Assembly (NCBI GenBank): GCA_964493325.1
Contig: CAZBMD010000001.1
Span: 62,001-126,000, forward strand
Length of the DNA: 64,000 bases
DNA from: CAZBMD01 sp964493325
GTDB lineage: Bacteria > Babelota > Babeliae > Babelales > RVW-14
Direction of reading: 5' to 3'
Shown: positions 1 to 9,764 of the stretch, in pieces
How positions within the stretch are numbered: the stretch's first letter is position 1
How the letters are laid out: the number at the start of each line of letters is the position of its first letter
The notes under the pieces: generated by a model
Databases searched by the model: none
What the model saw: only the letters and a program-made list of their open reading frames with translations
Told to the model about the DNA's origin: nothing
Program-made: the position numbers and the translations under genes

Positions 1-679
1 AAAACAATGTTCTTTTAGTATCGAAAGACAAAGGCGTTTGTTTTTCAATTTTTTTTAGAAGCGCTTCTTCGCGCGCCTTTCGCTTTGCCTCAAGCGCTTG
101 CTGTTCGGCTTTTGAAATAAGATCAAGCACCGTTTCAGCTGCCTGGCGCTTAATTTCTTTAGTTTTTTCTAGCACGGTACTTTCTAAGCTATTTTTCTGC
201 AATGCTAGCTTTTGCTCAAGTTCTTGAGATTCAAGACTAGCTTCTCGCTTGGCTTCTTCTGCTTGTATTGCTGCTTGCTGCTTAATTAATAAAGCCTGCT
301 CTTCTGCCTGTTTTTTAATATGCTTAGTTTTTTCGTTAACTTCTTCTTTCATTTCAGCAATCTGCAACTGTGCACTTTTTTCCAGTGTCTGCAATGTTTT
401 TGCAACTTTTTCATCCAAAATATGTGCAGCTTCTTCAGCTTGCTGGATAAGACTAGCGACTTTATCACTATGAACAGTTTGCACTTCTGAGATAAGCGTT
501 GAAAGAGACTCGTTCACAACGCCGCCTGGTGCAGCAAGAGCTTTTGATTTGCGCTTAGCATGCCGAGCACTGCGCTTAAGCTTACGCGCTATCTTATCAG
601 AACGAGGCTTTGCAGAGGCAAAGATAAAAGTAGAAAAGCATAGTGCACCCAAAAGGTACGCAATTTTCTTTGTATTCAT
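1..679 (-). CDS. Secreted coiled-coil protein, C-terminus beyond window
   Basis: A reading frame on the minus strand starts at the ATG at 679 and runs without a stop to the window edge, giving 226 visible codons. The first 22 residues are a typical signal peptide (MNTKKIAYLLGALCFSTFIF followed by ASA). A short Lys/Arg-rich stretch follows, and from about residue 55 the protein is almost entirely a Glu/Lys/Gln/Ala-rich heptad pattern, so a long coiled coil is predicted. No enzyme motif is seen. It is divergent from the hydrolase gene at 968. An exported, structural or envelope-spanning role is inferred, and the family is not recognised. Confidence 0.75.
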   Translation of the reverse strand, partial: MNTKKIAYLLGALCFSTFIFASAKPRSDKIARKLKRSARHAKRKSKALAAPGGVVNESLSTLISEVQTVHSDKVASLIQQAEEAAHILDEKVAKTLQTLEKSAQLQIAEMKEEVNEKTKHIKKQAEEQALLIKQQAAIQAEEAKREASLESQELEQKLALQKNSLESTVLEKTKEIKRQAAETVLDLISKAEQQALEAKRKAREEALLKKIEKQTPLSFDTKRTLF

Positions 680-967
680 ATGCAAACCCGCGTCTCAGAA
701 ATGAGGCCCATGTATTATACCTTCTATAATTCTATGAAATAGAAGCAAAAAAAAACAAGAAAATAACAATTTGCAAAAAAATCAGTGTTAAAAAAGGGAT
801 AAAGTTTTAAGTCATATGAAAATATCGACCTTTTTCTGAATAATCATTTTTGTTAATCAAGCAAAAATAATAAAGCGATAATTAAAAATATTTAATTATT
901 TAGGCGCAAATAGGTAGAATAAGACTAAAAAGAAGAGATGTAGAATTTTTTTACGTAAGGACGCATC
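680..967. other. AT-rich divergent intergenic region
   Basis: This 288-base gap separates the minus-strand coiled-coil gene from the plus-strand hydrolase and bamA genes, so it must carry at least one promoter in each direction. A plausible plus-strand promoter is TTAATT at 892-897 and TAGAAT at 915-920, with a 17-base spacer. An AAGGA ribosome-binding site lies just before the ATG at 968. No small gene or long repeat is seen. Confidence 0.4.
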
Positions 968-2467
968 ATGAAAAGTAAGTTTTTCACCTTGACGATACGC
1001 TTTTTTCTCATGATTATAGCAATTTTAATCGGCTATCAGACTTTCTTTATTATTAAAAACGCAAAAAACCCACAAGCTCACCAAGCAAATATGCATATAC
1101 TGCCCTCAGCTCTTAATGAAGAATGGATAACAGTCTTTGTCCATGGTTCTTTTGCATCAGCGCTTGGACTTCTTAGTCTACCTAAAGTTCTTGAGGACAA
1201 AATTCACGGGACATCTTACAGAGACGCAAACAAGCGAGCACGAGATGACGATTATTTTTTTACCGATCAGCCAATGTTAAAGCGAGGCCTTATTCACATT
1301 CAACCAACATTTGATCATTCCATGTTTGGTAACAAAAAGTATGCTGCGTACCCACTCCTCAAAGCCTATGAAACCATACAAGAATGGGCGTTTCCTGATA
1401 AAGAAAATAATAGCATGTATCTTTTTGGCTGGACCGGGCTTATAAGTCAAAACAGCAGAAGATTTGAAGCTATACGTCTATACAATGCTCTTTACGAAGA
1501 AATTTCTCGACTAAAAAAACAGGGGAAGACTCCAAAAATTCGATTGATTGCACATAGTCATGGCGGCAATTTATGCCTCAATCTTGCAGCTGTTCGCGCA
1601 GGACTGCAGATTATGAACGAATTACCTGTTGATGAATGTGCACACCATGCAGATGCACAAATAACAATCAATCACATGGTTGAATTGCTAAAAACTAATA
1701 AAAATCGATCCGATATTGCCAATCAACGCGAACAGAAAAAACTTGATTACTTGCCCAGAAGTATTGATCTTCACATTGATGAACTTATTTTATACGGAGC
1801 TCCTATTCAACCAGAAACCCAGCAGTTTTTTCTTTCGCCATGCTTTAAAAAAATTTATAACTTTTACTCTGATGAAGATATTGTCCAGGGTGGAGACTGG
1901 GTATCAACTCGTCGTTATTTTAGTGATCAACGAATTAGCACTGAAATCCTTGATAAACAAAAAACAAAAAAAGAAATCCCTCGCCTAGTTCAAGCACGCA
2001 TTATGATAGGCCGCCAATGGTCTAAAGAAGAAAAGACGCAAAAAAAATCTACGCCAAGTAATGATGGAAAAACTGATGGAGGACAAGCTCCATCAATCTG
2101 GAATGTCCTGCTCTCCGGAAAAAACACACTCTTAAGAAAAACCCAGGATCCTACACACAAAGAATTATGGTTTGCGCTATGGCAAGCAAAGTCGCTTCTA
2201 AGCCCATTACCAGCTATGACATTTTCTTCAATATTTCAGGCGCTTCTTGATCAAGTTCCAGAGTGCATTGATGCTGACATTAATATTACAACGGCATGTG
2301 AAAACTTAAAGATTAGTGTATCAAAATTCAATGATCATAAAGTTCGAGCCAAACGGCAAATTCCGCTTACTCTTATTGACGGAATTAAGGTTCGAGTTCA
2401 AGCATGGGCTCCTCAAAAACGACTACCAAAAGAAGAGACCGATATGATGTACAAGTATGTTGGTTAA
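968..2467 (+). CDS. Membrane-anchored alpha/beta-hydrolase (lipase-like)
   Basis: The protein has 499 residues and starts at an ATG preceded by AAGGA. Residues 8-28 form one hydrophobic segment, either an uncleaved anchor or a signal peptide. The motif IAHSHGG places a nucleophile serine at about residue 197 in a lipase/esterase elbow. An upstream FVHGSF motif resembles the oxyanion-hole HG of alpha/beta-hydrolases. The substrate cannot be told from sequence. A charged, low-complexity insert lies around residues 350-375. The gene ends 57 bases before bamA and is probably co-transcribed with it, which suggests an envelope location facing the periplasm. Assignment to the hydrolase fold is fairly secure; the name lipase is not. 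Confidence 0.65.
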   Translation: MKSKFFTLTIRFFLMIIAILIGYQTFFIIKNAKNPQAHQANMHILPSALNEEWITVFVHGSFASALGLLSLPKVLEDKIHGTSYRDANKRARDDDYFFTDQPMLKRGLIHIQPTFDHSMFGNKKYAAYPLLKAYETIQEWAFPDKENNSMYLFGWTGLISQNSRRFEAIRLYNALYEEISRLKKQGKTPKIRLIAHSHGGNLCLNLAAVRAGLQIMNELPVDECAHHADAQITINHMVELLKTNKNRSDIANQREQKKLDYLPRSIDLHIDELILYGAPIQPETQQFFLSPCFKKIYNFYSDEDIVQGGDWVSTRRYFSDQRISTEILDKQKTKKEIPRLVQARIMIGRQWSKEEKTQKKSTPSNDGKTDGGQAPSIWNVLLSGKNTLLRKTQDPTHKELWFALWQAKSLLSPLPAMTFSSIFQALLDQVPECIDADINITTACENLKISVSKFNDHKVRAKRQIPLTLIDGIKVRVQAWAPQKRLPKEETDMMYKYVG

Positions 2468-2524
2468 AAAATCGTAGCTTTTTTTTCTTAGCAATGTATC
2501 ATAGTTTCCTAACAGGAGAAGATA

Positions 2525-4972
2525 ATGACATTGCAGAATCTAAGAGAAAAATCCCGTATTTTTGTTACCTTTTTGTTGGTCTTACCTTGTCTTACAATAC
2601 CCTACACATGCTTTGCCGATCAATATGATCGCGAACAGCACGAGGATATTGATGAAAAGATAGATCAGAAAATTATTGAATCAATTGTTGTTTCTGGCAA
2701 CAAACATGTTCCTATTGATGTAATTCTGAACAGAATTCCCTACAAAAAAAATGATATATTCGATGCCGAAAAAAGTCCTGCCGCAATCAACAATCTCTAC
2801 GCTCTTGGATATTTTCGACAGATTGAGTTAGAAGGAGAATCGCTCCCGGACAATCGCATGAATTTACACATCATAGTCGAAGAAAAAAAACTGCTTGAGC
2901 GATTTCAGATTTCTGGCACTAAGGTTTTGAGTAAGAAAAAAATCAAAGAAAAATTAAACCTTGGCAAACTCGTTTCAATAGATGAAGAAACACTGCATAG
3001 AATTGCCATAGGCATTAAGAAAATGTACAAAGAAGAGCATCGTCATGCTGTACAAGTGGAAACAAAAATTATAGACCTTGAAGAAAATCCGGACAAAGCA
3101 ATTGCTGTATTAGAAATTGATGAAGGTCCTCGTTCAACCGTTGCGCGTGTTTACTTTAAGGGCAATAAAAACATTCCCGATCGTCAACTACGCACATTTG
3201 CTTTTACCAGAGAAGATTGGCTCCTGAGTTTTATGGACAGCGCGGGAACGTACAACGAAGAAATGATTGAAGCGGACAAGCATCGCATCGAGCTTTTTTA
3301 TCGTGATAGAGGTTACTTGATGGCCAAAGTGGGCAAAGTAGATGCCGAATTCTCACCAGATCACAAGCAAATATCGATAACATTCCACATCAACGAAGGT
3401 GAGCTTTTTACCGTTCGCAGCGTTCAAGTTCCTGGTGACGACTTATTTACAGAAAAAGAGTTATTGCCTCAGATTATTATCAAAGAAGGCGATTTATATT
3501 CATACACAAAGCTCATTCAATCAATGAATAGGCTAAAAGATGTATGGGGAGAAAAAGGATATATCTATGCGGATGTCTATCCCCAAGTAAAACCTGACGA
3601 AGAGCATCGCAAAGTCGACATCACATTTCACGTAGAACGTGGCAACAAAATGTTTGTAAATCGCATCAATATCACCGGCAACAAAGTAACACGGGACAAA
3701 GTTATTAGACGGCAAATTGACATTGACGAAGGTGAGCTTATTACAACACGCCAACTCAATCGATCAAAAACTTCTGTTGAATATCTCAGCTTTTTTGAAC
3801 GAGAGGGTGTTGAATGGCGTATTCATCGTATCAATGATGAGCTTGCCGACCTTGAATTGCACGTTAAAGAAACAAAAACGGGTCAATTCAATTTTATGCT
3901 TACTTATGGTAGTGACCCGCTTTCGTCAAAGCAGTCGCTACGAGGGTCTCTCTCTTTGAATAAATCTAACCTATTTGGACTAGGCTATGACGTTGGAGCT
4001 TTGGTACAAGCAAGCAGGCATCACATCCAACGGCTCGAAACTCACTTCTTTGATCCGCACATTGGTGATAGCGATGTTTCAGGATACTACTTATTTTATT
4101 GGCGCTGGGACGAATTTGACCAATGGAAGAACGTCAATCACACACCAAAACAACGCGTTATTGGTGGTAATGTTCGATTTGGATTTGGATTACCAAAAAT
4201 AGATAGACGCGCTCAAGTTCTCATAGACCTAGGCATTGAAAATATCGACAATAATCACCCTGCAGCAAATGGCGCTGATCAAAAATCTTTTGCTCCAATT
4301 GTTCGTCGTACATTCCAAAGAGGAACATTGTCATGGATTGGCCTTGATATCATCAAGGATACACGCGATCACCAAATTTATCCGACATCTGGCTACAAGT
4401 GGAAACTCTCATCCAAGATTGCCCCAACAGGCATTAATGATGATTTTAGCTTCTTTAAAAATGAGTTCGAAGCTAGTTATTACACACCACTAATCGGCAG
4501 AGACTCATTAGTCCTTGCCCTTCATGCTAAAATTGGCAACGTAGAATCTATCAGTAGCGGAAAAATTATCCCCTACAAAGAATTATTTCATATGGGCGGT
4601 CAAACAACAGTACGAGGCTTTGTCTGGGGAGGCATTGGTCCAGCCTGGGATAACGGCTCTCCAATTGGCGCGCGTAATGCGCTTCTGTTTAACACAGAAC
4701 TTGTGTTTCCATTCCCCATGGTCGCAGACGAGTCCATGAAGGGACATGTCTTCTATGACGCTGGTGCTGGATGGAATACCCCTAAAGATGATATAGAAGA
4801 TCCCTCACACATCAGACGTGATAAGTTTGATCTACGTCATGCTGTTGGTTTTGGTATTAACTTGCTCAAACCTATGCCTGCAAAAATTGATTGGGGCTTT
4901 AAGCTTGATCGTAAGAAAAAAGATCACGAATCAGCTCACGAGTTCCACCTTAGCATGAATTACGCATGGTAA
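2525..4972 (+). CDS. bamA: Outer-membrane protein assembly factor BamA (Omp85)
   Basis: The protein has 815 residues, the usual BamA length, and starts 5 bases after an AGGAGA ribosome-binding site. A signal peptide covers about residues 1-36. Successive POTRA-type segments follow from about residue 45 to 430 (for example ISGTKVLSKKKIKEKL and ITGNKVTRDKVIRRQIDIDEG). A C-terminal beta-barrel then carries the Omp85 signature GGQTTVRGFVWGGIGP near residue 695. The last residue is tryptophan, as in the outer-membrane beta-signal. BamA folds beta-barrel proteins into the outer membrane. Neighbours encoding an LptA-like protein fit an outer-membrane biogenesis cluster. A second, longer Omp85 gene lies at 21302-24253; this copy has the more canonical size. 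Confidence 0.9.
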   Translation: MTLQNLREKSRIFVTFLLVLPCLTIPYTCFADQYDREQHEDIDEKIDQKIIESIVVSGNKHVPIDVILNRIPYKKNDIFDAEKSPAAINNLYALGYFRQIELEGESLPDNRMNLHIIVEEKKLLERFQISGTKVLSKKKIKEKLNLGKLVSIDEETLHRIAIGIKKMYKEEHRHAVQVETKIIDLEENPDKAIAVLEIDEGPRSTVARVYFKGNKNIPDRQLRTFAFTREDWLLSFMDSAGTYNEEMIEADKHRIELFYRDRGYLMAKVGKVDAEFSPDHKQISITFHINEGELFTVRSVQVPGDDLFTEKELLPQIIIKEGDLYSYTKLIQSMNRLKDVWGEKGYIYADVYPQVKPDEEHRKVDITFHVERGNKMFVNRINITGNKVTRDKVIRRQIDIDEGELITTRQLNRSKTSVEYLSFFEREGVEWRIHRINDELADLELHVKETKTGQFNFMLTYGSDPLSSKQSLRGSLSLNKSNLFGLGYDVGALVQASRHHIQRLETHFFDPHIGDSDVSGYYLFYWRWDEFDQWKNVNHTPKQRVIGGNVRFGFGLPKIDRRAQVLIDLGIENIDNNHPAANGADQKSFAPIVRRTFQRGTLSWIGLDIIKDTRDHQIYPTSGYKWKLSSKIAPTGINDDFSFFKNEFEASYYTPLIGRDSLVLALHAKIGNVESISSGKIIPYKELFHMGGQTTVRGFVWGGIGPAWDNGSPIGARNALLFNTELVFPFPMVADESMKGHVFYDAGAGWNTPKDDIEDPSHIRRDKFDLRHAVGFGINLLKPMPAKIDWGFKLDRKKKDHESAHEFHLSMNYAW

Positions 4973-5002
4973 TTTATTCATAAATAAAGCTCTATATAAA
5001 AG

Positions 5003-5046
5003 AAAAAAAATCAAAAGAAAGCTACTTTTCTTTTGATTTTTTTTTT
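5003..5046 (+). terminator. Rho-independent terminator after bamA
   Basis: A perfect 14-base stem (AAAATCAAAAGAAA paired with TTTCTTTTGATTTT) has a 6-base loop and runs into a long T tract. It lies 30 bases after the bamA stop codon. Confidence 0.8.
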
Positions 5047-5104
5047 GGACGGAACTAGAATGCCCGTGCATAGTTATCAGTTTTTATAAGTGCTTAGGAA
5101 TTTC

Positions 5105-5740
5105 ATGAAAAATAGATTCTGCTTCTTACTAGCTTTAAGTTTTATCGCAACCGTTTCTATGAGCAGTATTTGTGGCACAACAGCAGAATCAGAATTCACT
5201 AATTCTTTTATTCTTGGATTTAAACTGCAAGATAATCACGTTGTATCTTCAGAAATAGCTCCCATAACTCAAAGCACTCTTGAAGCCTTTAACGATCTTC
5301 AATTTTCCTCTGAACAGGCTGACAGCTTACTCTTTCAAATTACTGTTAACCCTGAAAACAATACTGTTGTCATGATCCCTTTGAGCAATCAAAACGATTT
5401 TACATTTCAACAGAACGTTATTAAGTATTTAATCAACAATGATAGCGAGACATTATCTACAGTAAATTTTGAAGAAGGTGCCCATCTTCAACCAATACTC
5501 ACCGAAACGCTCAAGATTCTTGGCGATCAAGTATCTTTTTTGGTCGGTGTTAAGCTGCTTATTCTGACTCAGGGTGTAAAATTAGTTCGTCGCATCGGAT
5601 ATCTTGGCGCCCAAATACTTGTCTTTACTGGAGTTAACCTTCATAATTACATCCTTGAACCTGGATATAGCCATATTGTTCTGCCAGTAAGAGATTTTGC
5701 TGTTGATTGTTTGGATGCAAATTTTTTTGCACAACAATAA
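5105..5740 (+). CDS. Secreted protein of unknown function
   Basis: The ATG at 5105 follows AGGA with a 5-base spacer and is preferred to the in-frame GTG at 5090. The product has 211 residues, with a signal peptide at about 1-24. The rest has no motif I recognise. A hydrophobic, beta- or amphipathic-looking stretch occupies residues 140-185 and may be membrane-associated. It sits between bamA and the LptA-like gene. This is the position where an LptC-type partner of LptA would be expected, but I see no LptC similarity, so that role is only a guess. Confidence 0.6.
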   Translation: MKNRFCFLLALSFIATVSMSSICGTTAESEFTNSFILGFKLQDNHVVSSEIAPITQSTLEAFNDLQFSSEQADSLLFQITVNPENNTVVMIPLSNQNDFTFQQNVIKYLINNDSETLSTVNFEEGAHLQPILTETLKILGDQVSFLVGVKLLILTQGVKLVRRIGYLGAQILVFTGVNLHNYILEPGYSHIVLPVRDFAVDCLDANFFAQQ

Positions 5741-5777
5741 ACAACATCCTACTATCTATATTAACGGAGTTTTGGAT

Positions 5778-6434
5778 ATGAAAAAAAATTTATTGATTTT
5801 GTTGTCTGTAAGCCTTGTTCCTCACATTACAGCAACACCCGATCCTTTAAACAAGATTGTTGTCACCAGTAAAAAAGCCAGCTGTACACAAGAAAAAACA
5901 GGCCCCCGCGATACTATTTTCAAGTATTCTGAAAATGTGGTGGCTGTTTTTGCAGATGACTCATCAATTACGGCAGATGAGCTTGAGGTATTTTGTAACA
6001 TGCGATCAAAAAAAGATTCTGCTCCTCTGGCAAAAAAGCATCCTCAAACACCCTCTCCGTCAAATCCATCAAATGGCAGAGATAACCAATTTTCTCATTT
6101 CAAAAAAATTATTTTTAAAAAGAATGTCCAAATCTCTCGCGCGCAACTAAAAGCCCAGGCAGACTCTGCTTTGTTGATGATACCTGAACGCATATGCCGA
6201 TTGCATGGCAATGTACGCATTTGGCAGAAAAAAAATAATCCTCGCGATATTCCTGTTACAATTGAAAGTAATGATGCGATTATTAATTTAAACACTGAAC
6301 AAGTACACTTTACTGGAAGCATCGAAAAACCGGTGAGCACGGTTATAGAACTTGAAGGCTCTCCAATCTTGCAAAAAAAATCGCTCCTTGCTGTAAATAA
6401 AAATAAAGATACTCAATCTGCAGCGAAAAAATAA
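5778..6434 (+). CDS. lptA: LptA/OstA-like LPS-transport periplasmic protein
   Basis: The ATG at 5778 gives 218 residues beginning with a signal peptide (about 1-21). The motif ADDSSITADELEVF and the later ISRAQLKAQADSALLMI and HGNVRIW stretches match the repeating beta-strands of the OstA/LptA domain. In that domain each strand reads roughly as a substrate-binding rung with 'A-D-x-x' turns. LptA bridges lipopolysaccharide from the inner to the outer membrane through the periplasm. A low-complexity Pro/Ser/Lys insert (about residues 85-110) interrupts the domain. The gene is followed 9 bases later by mutL, so the two are probably co-transcribed. Confidence 0.65.
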   Translation: MKKNLLILLSVSLVPHITATPDPLNKIVVTSKKASCTQEKTGPRDTIFKYSENVVAVFADDSSITADELEVFCNMRSKKDSAPLAKKHPQTPSPSNPSNGRDNQFSHFKKIIFKKNVQISRAQLKAQADSALLMIPERICRLHGNVRIWQKKNNPRDIPVTIESNDAIINLNTEQVHFTGSIEKPVSTVIELEGSPILQKKSLLAVNKNKDTQSAAKK

Positions 6435-6443
6435 CAATTGGCT

Positions 6444-8324
6444 ATGTCTAAAATAAAAATATTACCATCACATGAAGCACAAAAGATCGCAGCAGGCGAA
6501 GTTATCGAACGACCTGCTCACATTCTTAAAGAGCTTCTTGAAAACGCCATCGATGCAGGCGCTTCTCAAATAACCATCTATATTGAGCAATCGGGTAAGC
6601 AGCTTATTCGAGTTGTTGACAACGGCTGCGGCATGTCAGCAGATGATGCTGTATGCTGTTTTCTGCCTCATGCAACAAGCAAAATTACATCACTCGATGA
6701 TCTTTATACCGTTCAATCTTATGGATTTAGAGGCGAAGCTCTTGCAAGTATTTCTGCAGTCAGCAAGGTTCAACTGATTACACGTGCTTCTGACGCGCAA
6801 GACGAAGCCATTGGTTGCCTTGTAGAATATTATGACGGCAATGCTCAATGCGTTCAACCTACAGCCTGCCCTGTAGGTACTGATATTGCTGTGCGTGAAC
6901 TTTTTTATAACATGCCAGTAAGAAAAAAATTCTTAAAGCACGATGAAACAGAATGGAATCAACTGCTATCAATTGTACAAGCTGTTTCGCTTGTTCATAC
7001 ACCAATCCACTTCAAACTCTTTCATGATACAAAACTTGTACTGAATGCCCCTGCTGTTAGTACCCCTCAAGATCGCATTGCTCAAATTTGGGGGAACAAT
7101 GTTGCCCAACAACTGCAGCCGCTGAATGTTGAGAATACTGAAGCACGAATGCCTTCATGGCTATCGTTTTCTGGACTGATATCACAGCCACATTTTTGGC
7201 GACACGGTCGACAATTGATGTTCTTTTTTGTGAATAACCGATGGATCAAAAATCAAGAACTTGGCAAAGCACTGTTGAAGGGATATCTAAATGTTCTACC
7301 TCCTGCAAAATTTCCAGCAGCGTTTATTTTTTTAACCGTTGATCAATCTTTTATCGATGTAAATGTCCATCCAAAAAAAGAAGAAGTTCGTTTTATAAAG
7401 CCTGCAACGGTGGATACGCATCTTAGTAATGCTGTCAAAAAGACGCTGGAAAAGCGTACCGAAAATAGTTTGTCCTTTGAAAGAATTGAAACTCCACGGC
7501 CATCGTTAACCCATCACGAACCAACAGTATTTCAATCATTCATTGTACCTCCAGAGCAGCCGCTGAATAATCAAATTTCAACGCCTATAAATTGGGATAC
7601 CATTTTTACTGAAGCAAAAATAACCAGTCCTGGGACCTCAAATCCTGTATCTATTGAAGCTTCTGAACAAAAAGAAGTTACTCAGAACCCAGTAATTGTT
7701 ACCCAACAATTAATTATTCCTCAGCAAAAGCAAAGTTTTTTGTGCGATTATTTTTCAATTATCGGTCAGCTTTTTAAAACGTATATCATGATCGAAAATG
7801 GTGATGAACTTGTCATAGTTGATCAGCACGCAGCTCATGAACGCGTTTTATACGAAAAATATTTAAAAAACTTTGAAAGCAAAGAAGGCTCTACGCTGCT
7901 TTTTCCAGAAATTGTCCAGGTAACAAAAAATCAATTAACGTTAATTATGGGCGTTCAAGATTTTTTCCATCAGCAGGGCATTGTAATTGAAGAATTTGGA
8001 GAACAATCTCTCGTCATTAAAACGAGCCCACCACTAATTCAACAGCACGACCTTAAGAATCTTGTGTTAGAAATTGCCTTATTTATCGAAGAACATGACC
8101 ACTTTGATACAATTAAATTTCGCAAGCAGCTTAATGAATTTACACACAGCCACATGGCATGCAAAGCAGCAGTTAAAGCTGGCGATCAGTTAACTCCAAT
8201 TTTTATGCAACAATTGATTACGGACCTTGCTGCAGCTGATAACAACTTTATTTGCGTTCATGGTCGTCCAACAATCTGGACTCATTCAAAATCTCATATC
8301 GAGAAAAATTTTAGACGGATTTAA
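6444..8324 (+). CDS. mutL: DNA mismatch repair protein MutL
   Basis: The preferred start is the ATG at 6444 (626 residues); an in-frame TTG lies 6 bases upstream. The GHKL ATPase motifs are clear: ELLENAIDAGA (30-40), DNGCGM (59-64) and GFRGEALASI (94-103). The C-terminal domain carries DQHAAHERVLYE starting at residue 460, which fits the nuclease motif DQHA(x)2E(x)4E. ACKAA and CVHGRP (from 604) follow. MutL proteins with these motifs nick the discontinuous strand, unlike E. coli MutL, so this is probably a MutH-independent mismatch-repair system. The 3' end overlaps the convergent waaA gene by 14 bases. No mutS is present in the window. Confidence 0.93.
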   Translation: MSKIKILPSHEAQKIAAGEVIERPAHILKELLENAIDAGASQITIYIEQSGKQLIRVVDNGCGMSADDAVCCFLPHATSKITSLDDLYTVQSYGFRGEALASISAVSKVQLITRASDAQDEAIGCLVEYYDGNAQCVQPTACPVGTDIAVRELFYNMPVRKKFLKHDETEWNQLLSIVQAVSLVHTPIHFKLFHDTKLVLNAPAVSTPQDRIAQIWGNNVAQQLQPLNVENTEARMPSWLSFSGLISQPHFWRHGRQLMFFFVNNRWIKNQELGKALLKGYLNVLPPAKFPAAFIFLTVDQSFIDVNVHPKKEEVRFIKPATVDTHLSNAVKKTLEKRTENSLSFERIETPRPSLTHHEPTVFQSFIVPPEQPLNNQISTPINWDTIFTEAKITSPGTSNPVSIEASEQKEVTQNPVIVTQQLIIPQQKQSFLCDYFSIIGQLFKTYIMIENGDELVIVDQHAAHERVLYEKYLKNFESKEGSTLLFPEIVQVTKNQLTLIMGVQDFFHQQGIVIEEFGEQSLVIKTSPPLIQQHDLKNLVLEIALFIEEHDHFDTIKFRKQLNEFTHSHMACKAAVKAGDQLTPIFMQQLITDLAAADNNFICVHGRPTIWTHSKSHIEKNFRRI

Positions 8325-9684
8325 TAAACTCAGGTTGCTGAACATTCTCTTTGATCATATCAACGATTGCATCAAGATAAAATTCAACGCGTGTAGCTTC
8401 TTTGGATAGCCAATTAAGCGCTCGCTCACCAAGCTCGTGACGGTCATGGTCTGAAGATAGCAATTTACGAGCTTCTATTAAAAGTTGCTCTGCATTTTCA
8501 ACCTTGATTATCGCGTTGTGTCGACTTAATTCATCAGCTATATCCTTGGTATTTTCATGATGAGGTCCAACGATAATGGGATTGGCCCAAACAGCTGCCT
8601 CTACAAGATTATGGCCTCCTATTGGAATAAACGTCCCACCAGGAAAATAAAGATCAGCAACCGCAGAAAGTTGAAACAGCTTACCGAATGTATTAACAAG
8701 TAAAATATCGTTATCAACAAGCAGTGATGAATGTATTTGCTCGATTAACTCAGAAACATTTGAGGTTTTGACAGGAGCTTGATCATTCCATAAAAAGAAT
8801 GGGTACCCTGTAGCTGTTACTTTTGCAACAAGCTCGTCTTCCCAATCTTTGTGGCGAGGAGCAAAAATTATTTTTAAATTAGGAACCTCTTTTTTAAGCA
8901 ATGAAAAAAGGTTTAAATAAATATCAAGCTCACCTCGATGAACCGATCCAACTAAAAGAATCAGAGATTTTTTATTTTTAGAGGCAGCGTCAAGAATAAC
9001 TTCATGACCTATAATCTCTTTTTCTTTCTTTTTTACAACATTCAACGCTTTAATGTTTCCTGTTGGGATAACTTTTGCGGTATCTACTCCTTCTTGAACA
9101 AACAACGCCTTATCCGTTTCACTTTGTGAAAAAATAGTTGAAAAATTGTTGAAAAGGCCTTTGTAGAAAAAATTATATGACTGAAGGTTATGCGCAGTAG
9201 AACTGGTCATCTGAGCATTCAGTAAATAAATGGGGATATGCCTAAATTGCGCATACATCAGCAACGTTGGCCAAACTTCGTGCTCCAAAAGAATAATACT
9301 CGATGGTTTAATTTGATGAAAAGCCCATGCAATTGAAAGAGCATTGTCGTAAGGTAATAAACTTACATAATCAGGCTTAACTTGGTTTTGAGCAACACGC
9401 ACTCCCTCTGGTGTACTTGATGTAATATAACAGGCTGCGTTAGGAACTTCCGCTTGAATTTTTTGAACCAGCGCTTGAACTGATAAAATTTCACCAGCAT
9501 TATAGCCGTGAATCCAGACAACATGCTTTGAAGGATCACTTGCTGGAACATCTCCACATACTTCTCTTGCAACATAAGAAGTATCATGAGCATACATTTG
9601 CTTAGAAAACGAATAGACAAAAAGAAATGGAATCAAAACGATTTGGATAATTTGATATACAGTCAAAACAAATGGAAACAGCAT
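8311..9684 (-). CDS. waaA: 3-deoxy-D-manno-octulosonic-acid (Kdo) transferase
   Basis: The start is set at the ATG at 9684 because AGAAGGAGC lies directly upstream of it; an in-frame ATG at 9714 has no such site. The 457-residue product has an N-terminal membrane anchor (about 1-25). The GT-B glycosyltransferase pattern of KdtA/WaaA follows: VWIHGYNAGE, a central LLEHEVWPTL, VGSVHRGE and, near the C-terminus, GGTFIPIGGHNLVEAA. WaaA adds Kdo to lipid A precursor at the inner membrane. It is the last gene of a minus-strand operon with sugar-nucleotide genes. Together with lpxK it shows that the cell makes LPS. Confidence 0.9.
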   Translation of the reverse strand: MLFPFVLTVYQIIQIVLIPFLFVYSFSKQMYAHDTSYVAREVCGDVPASDPSKHVVWIHGYNAGEILSVQALVQKIQAEVPNAACYITSSTPEGVRVAQNQVKPDYVSLLPYDNALSIAWAFHQIKPSSIILLEHEVWPTLLMYAQFRHIPIYLLNAQMTSSTAHNLQSYNFFYKGLFNNFSTIFSQSETDKALFVQEGVDTAKVIPTGNIKALNVVKKKEKEIIGHEVILDAASKNKKSLILLVGSVHRGELDIYLNLFSLLKKEVPNLKIIFAPRHKDWEDELVAKVTATGYPFFLWNDQAPVKTSNVSELIEQIHSSLLVDNDILLVNTFGKLFQLSAVADLYFPGGTFIPIGGHNLVEAAVWANPIIVGPHHENTKDIADELSRHNAIIKVENAEQLLIEARKLLSSDHDRHELGERALNWLSKEATRVEFYLDAIVDMIKENVQQPEFIKSV

Positions 9685-9764
9685 TGAAAGCTCCTTCTGA
9701 AATAATATTTTCATTGCAGAAGGAGTTTACCACAAGGCAAAGAACAGTCAAAGAGCCATCATCA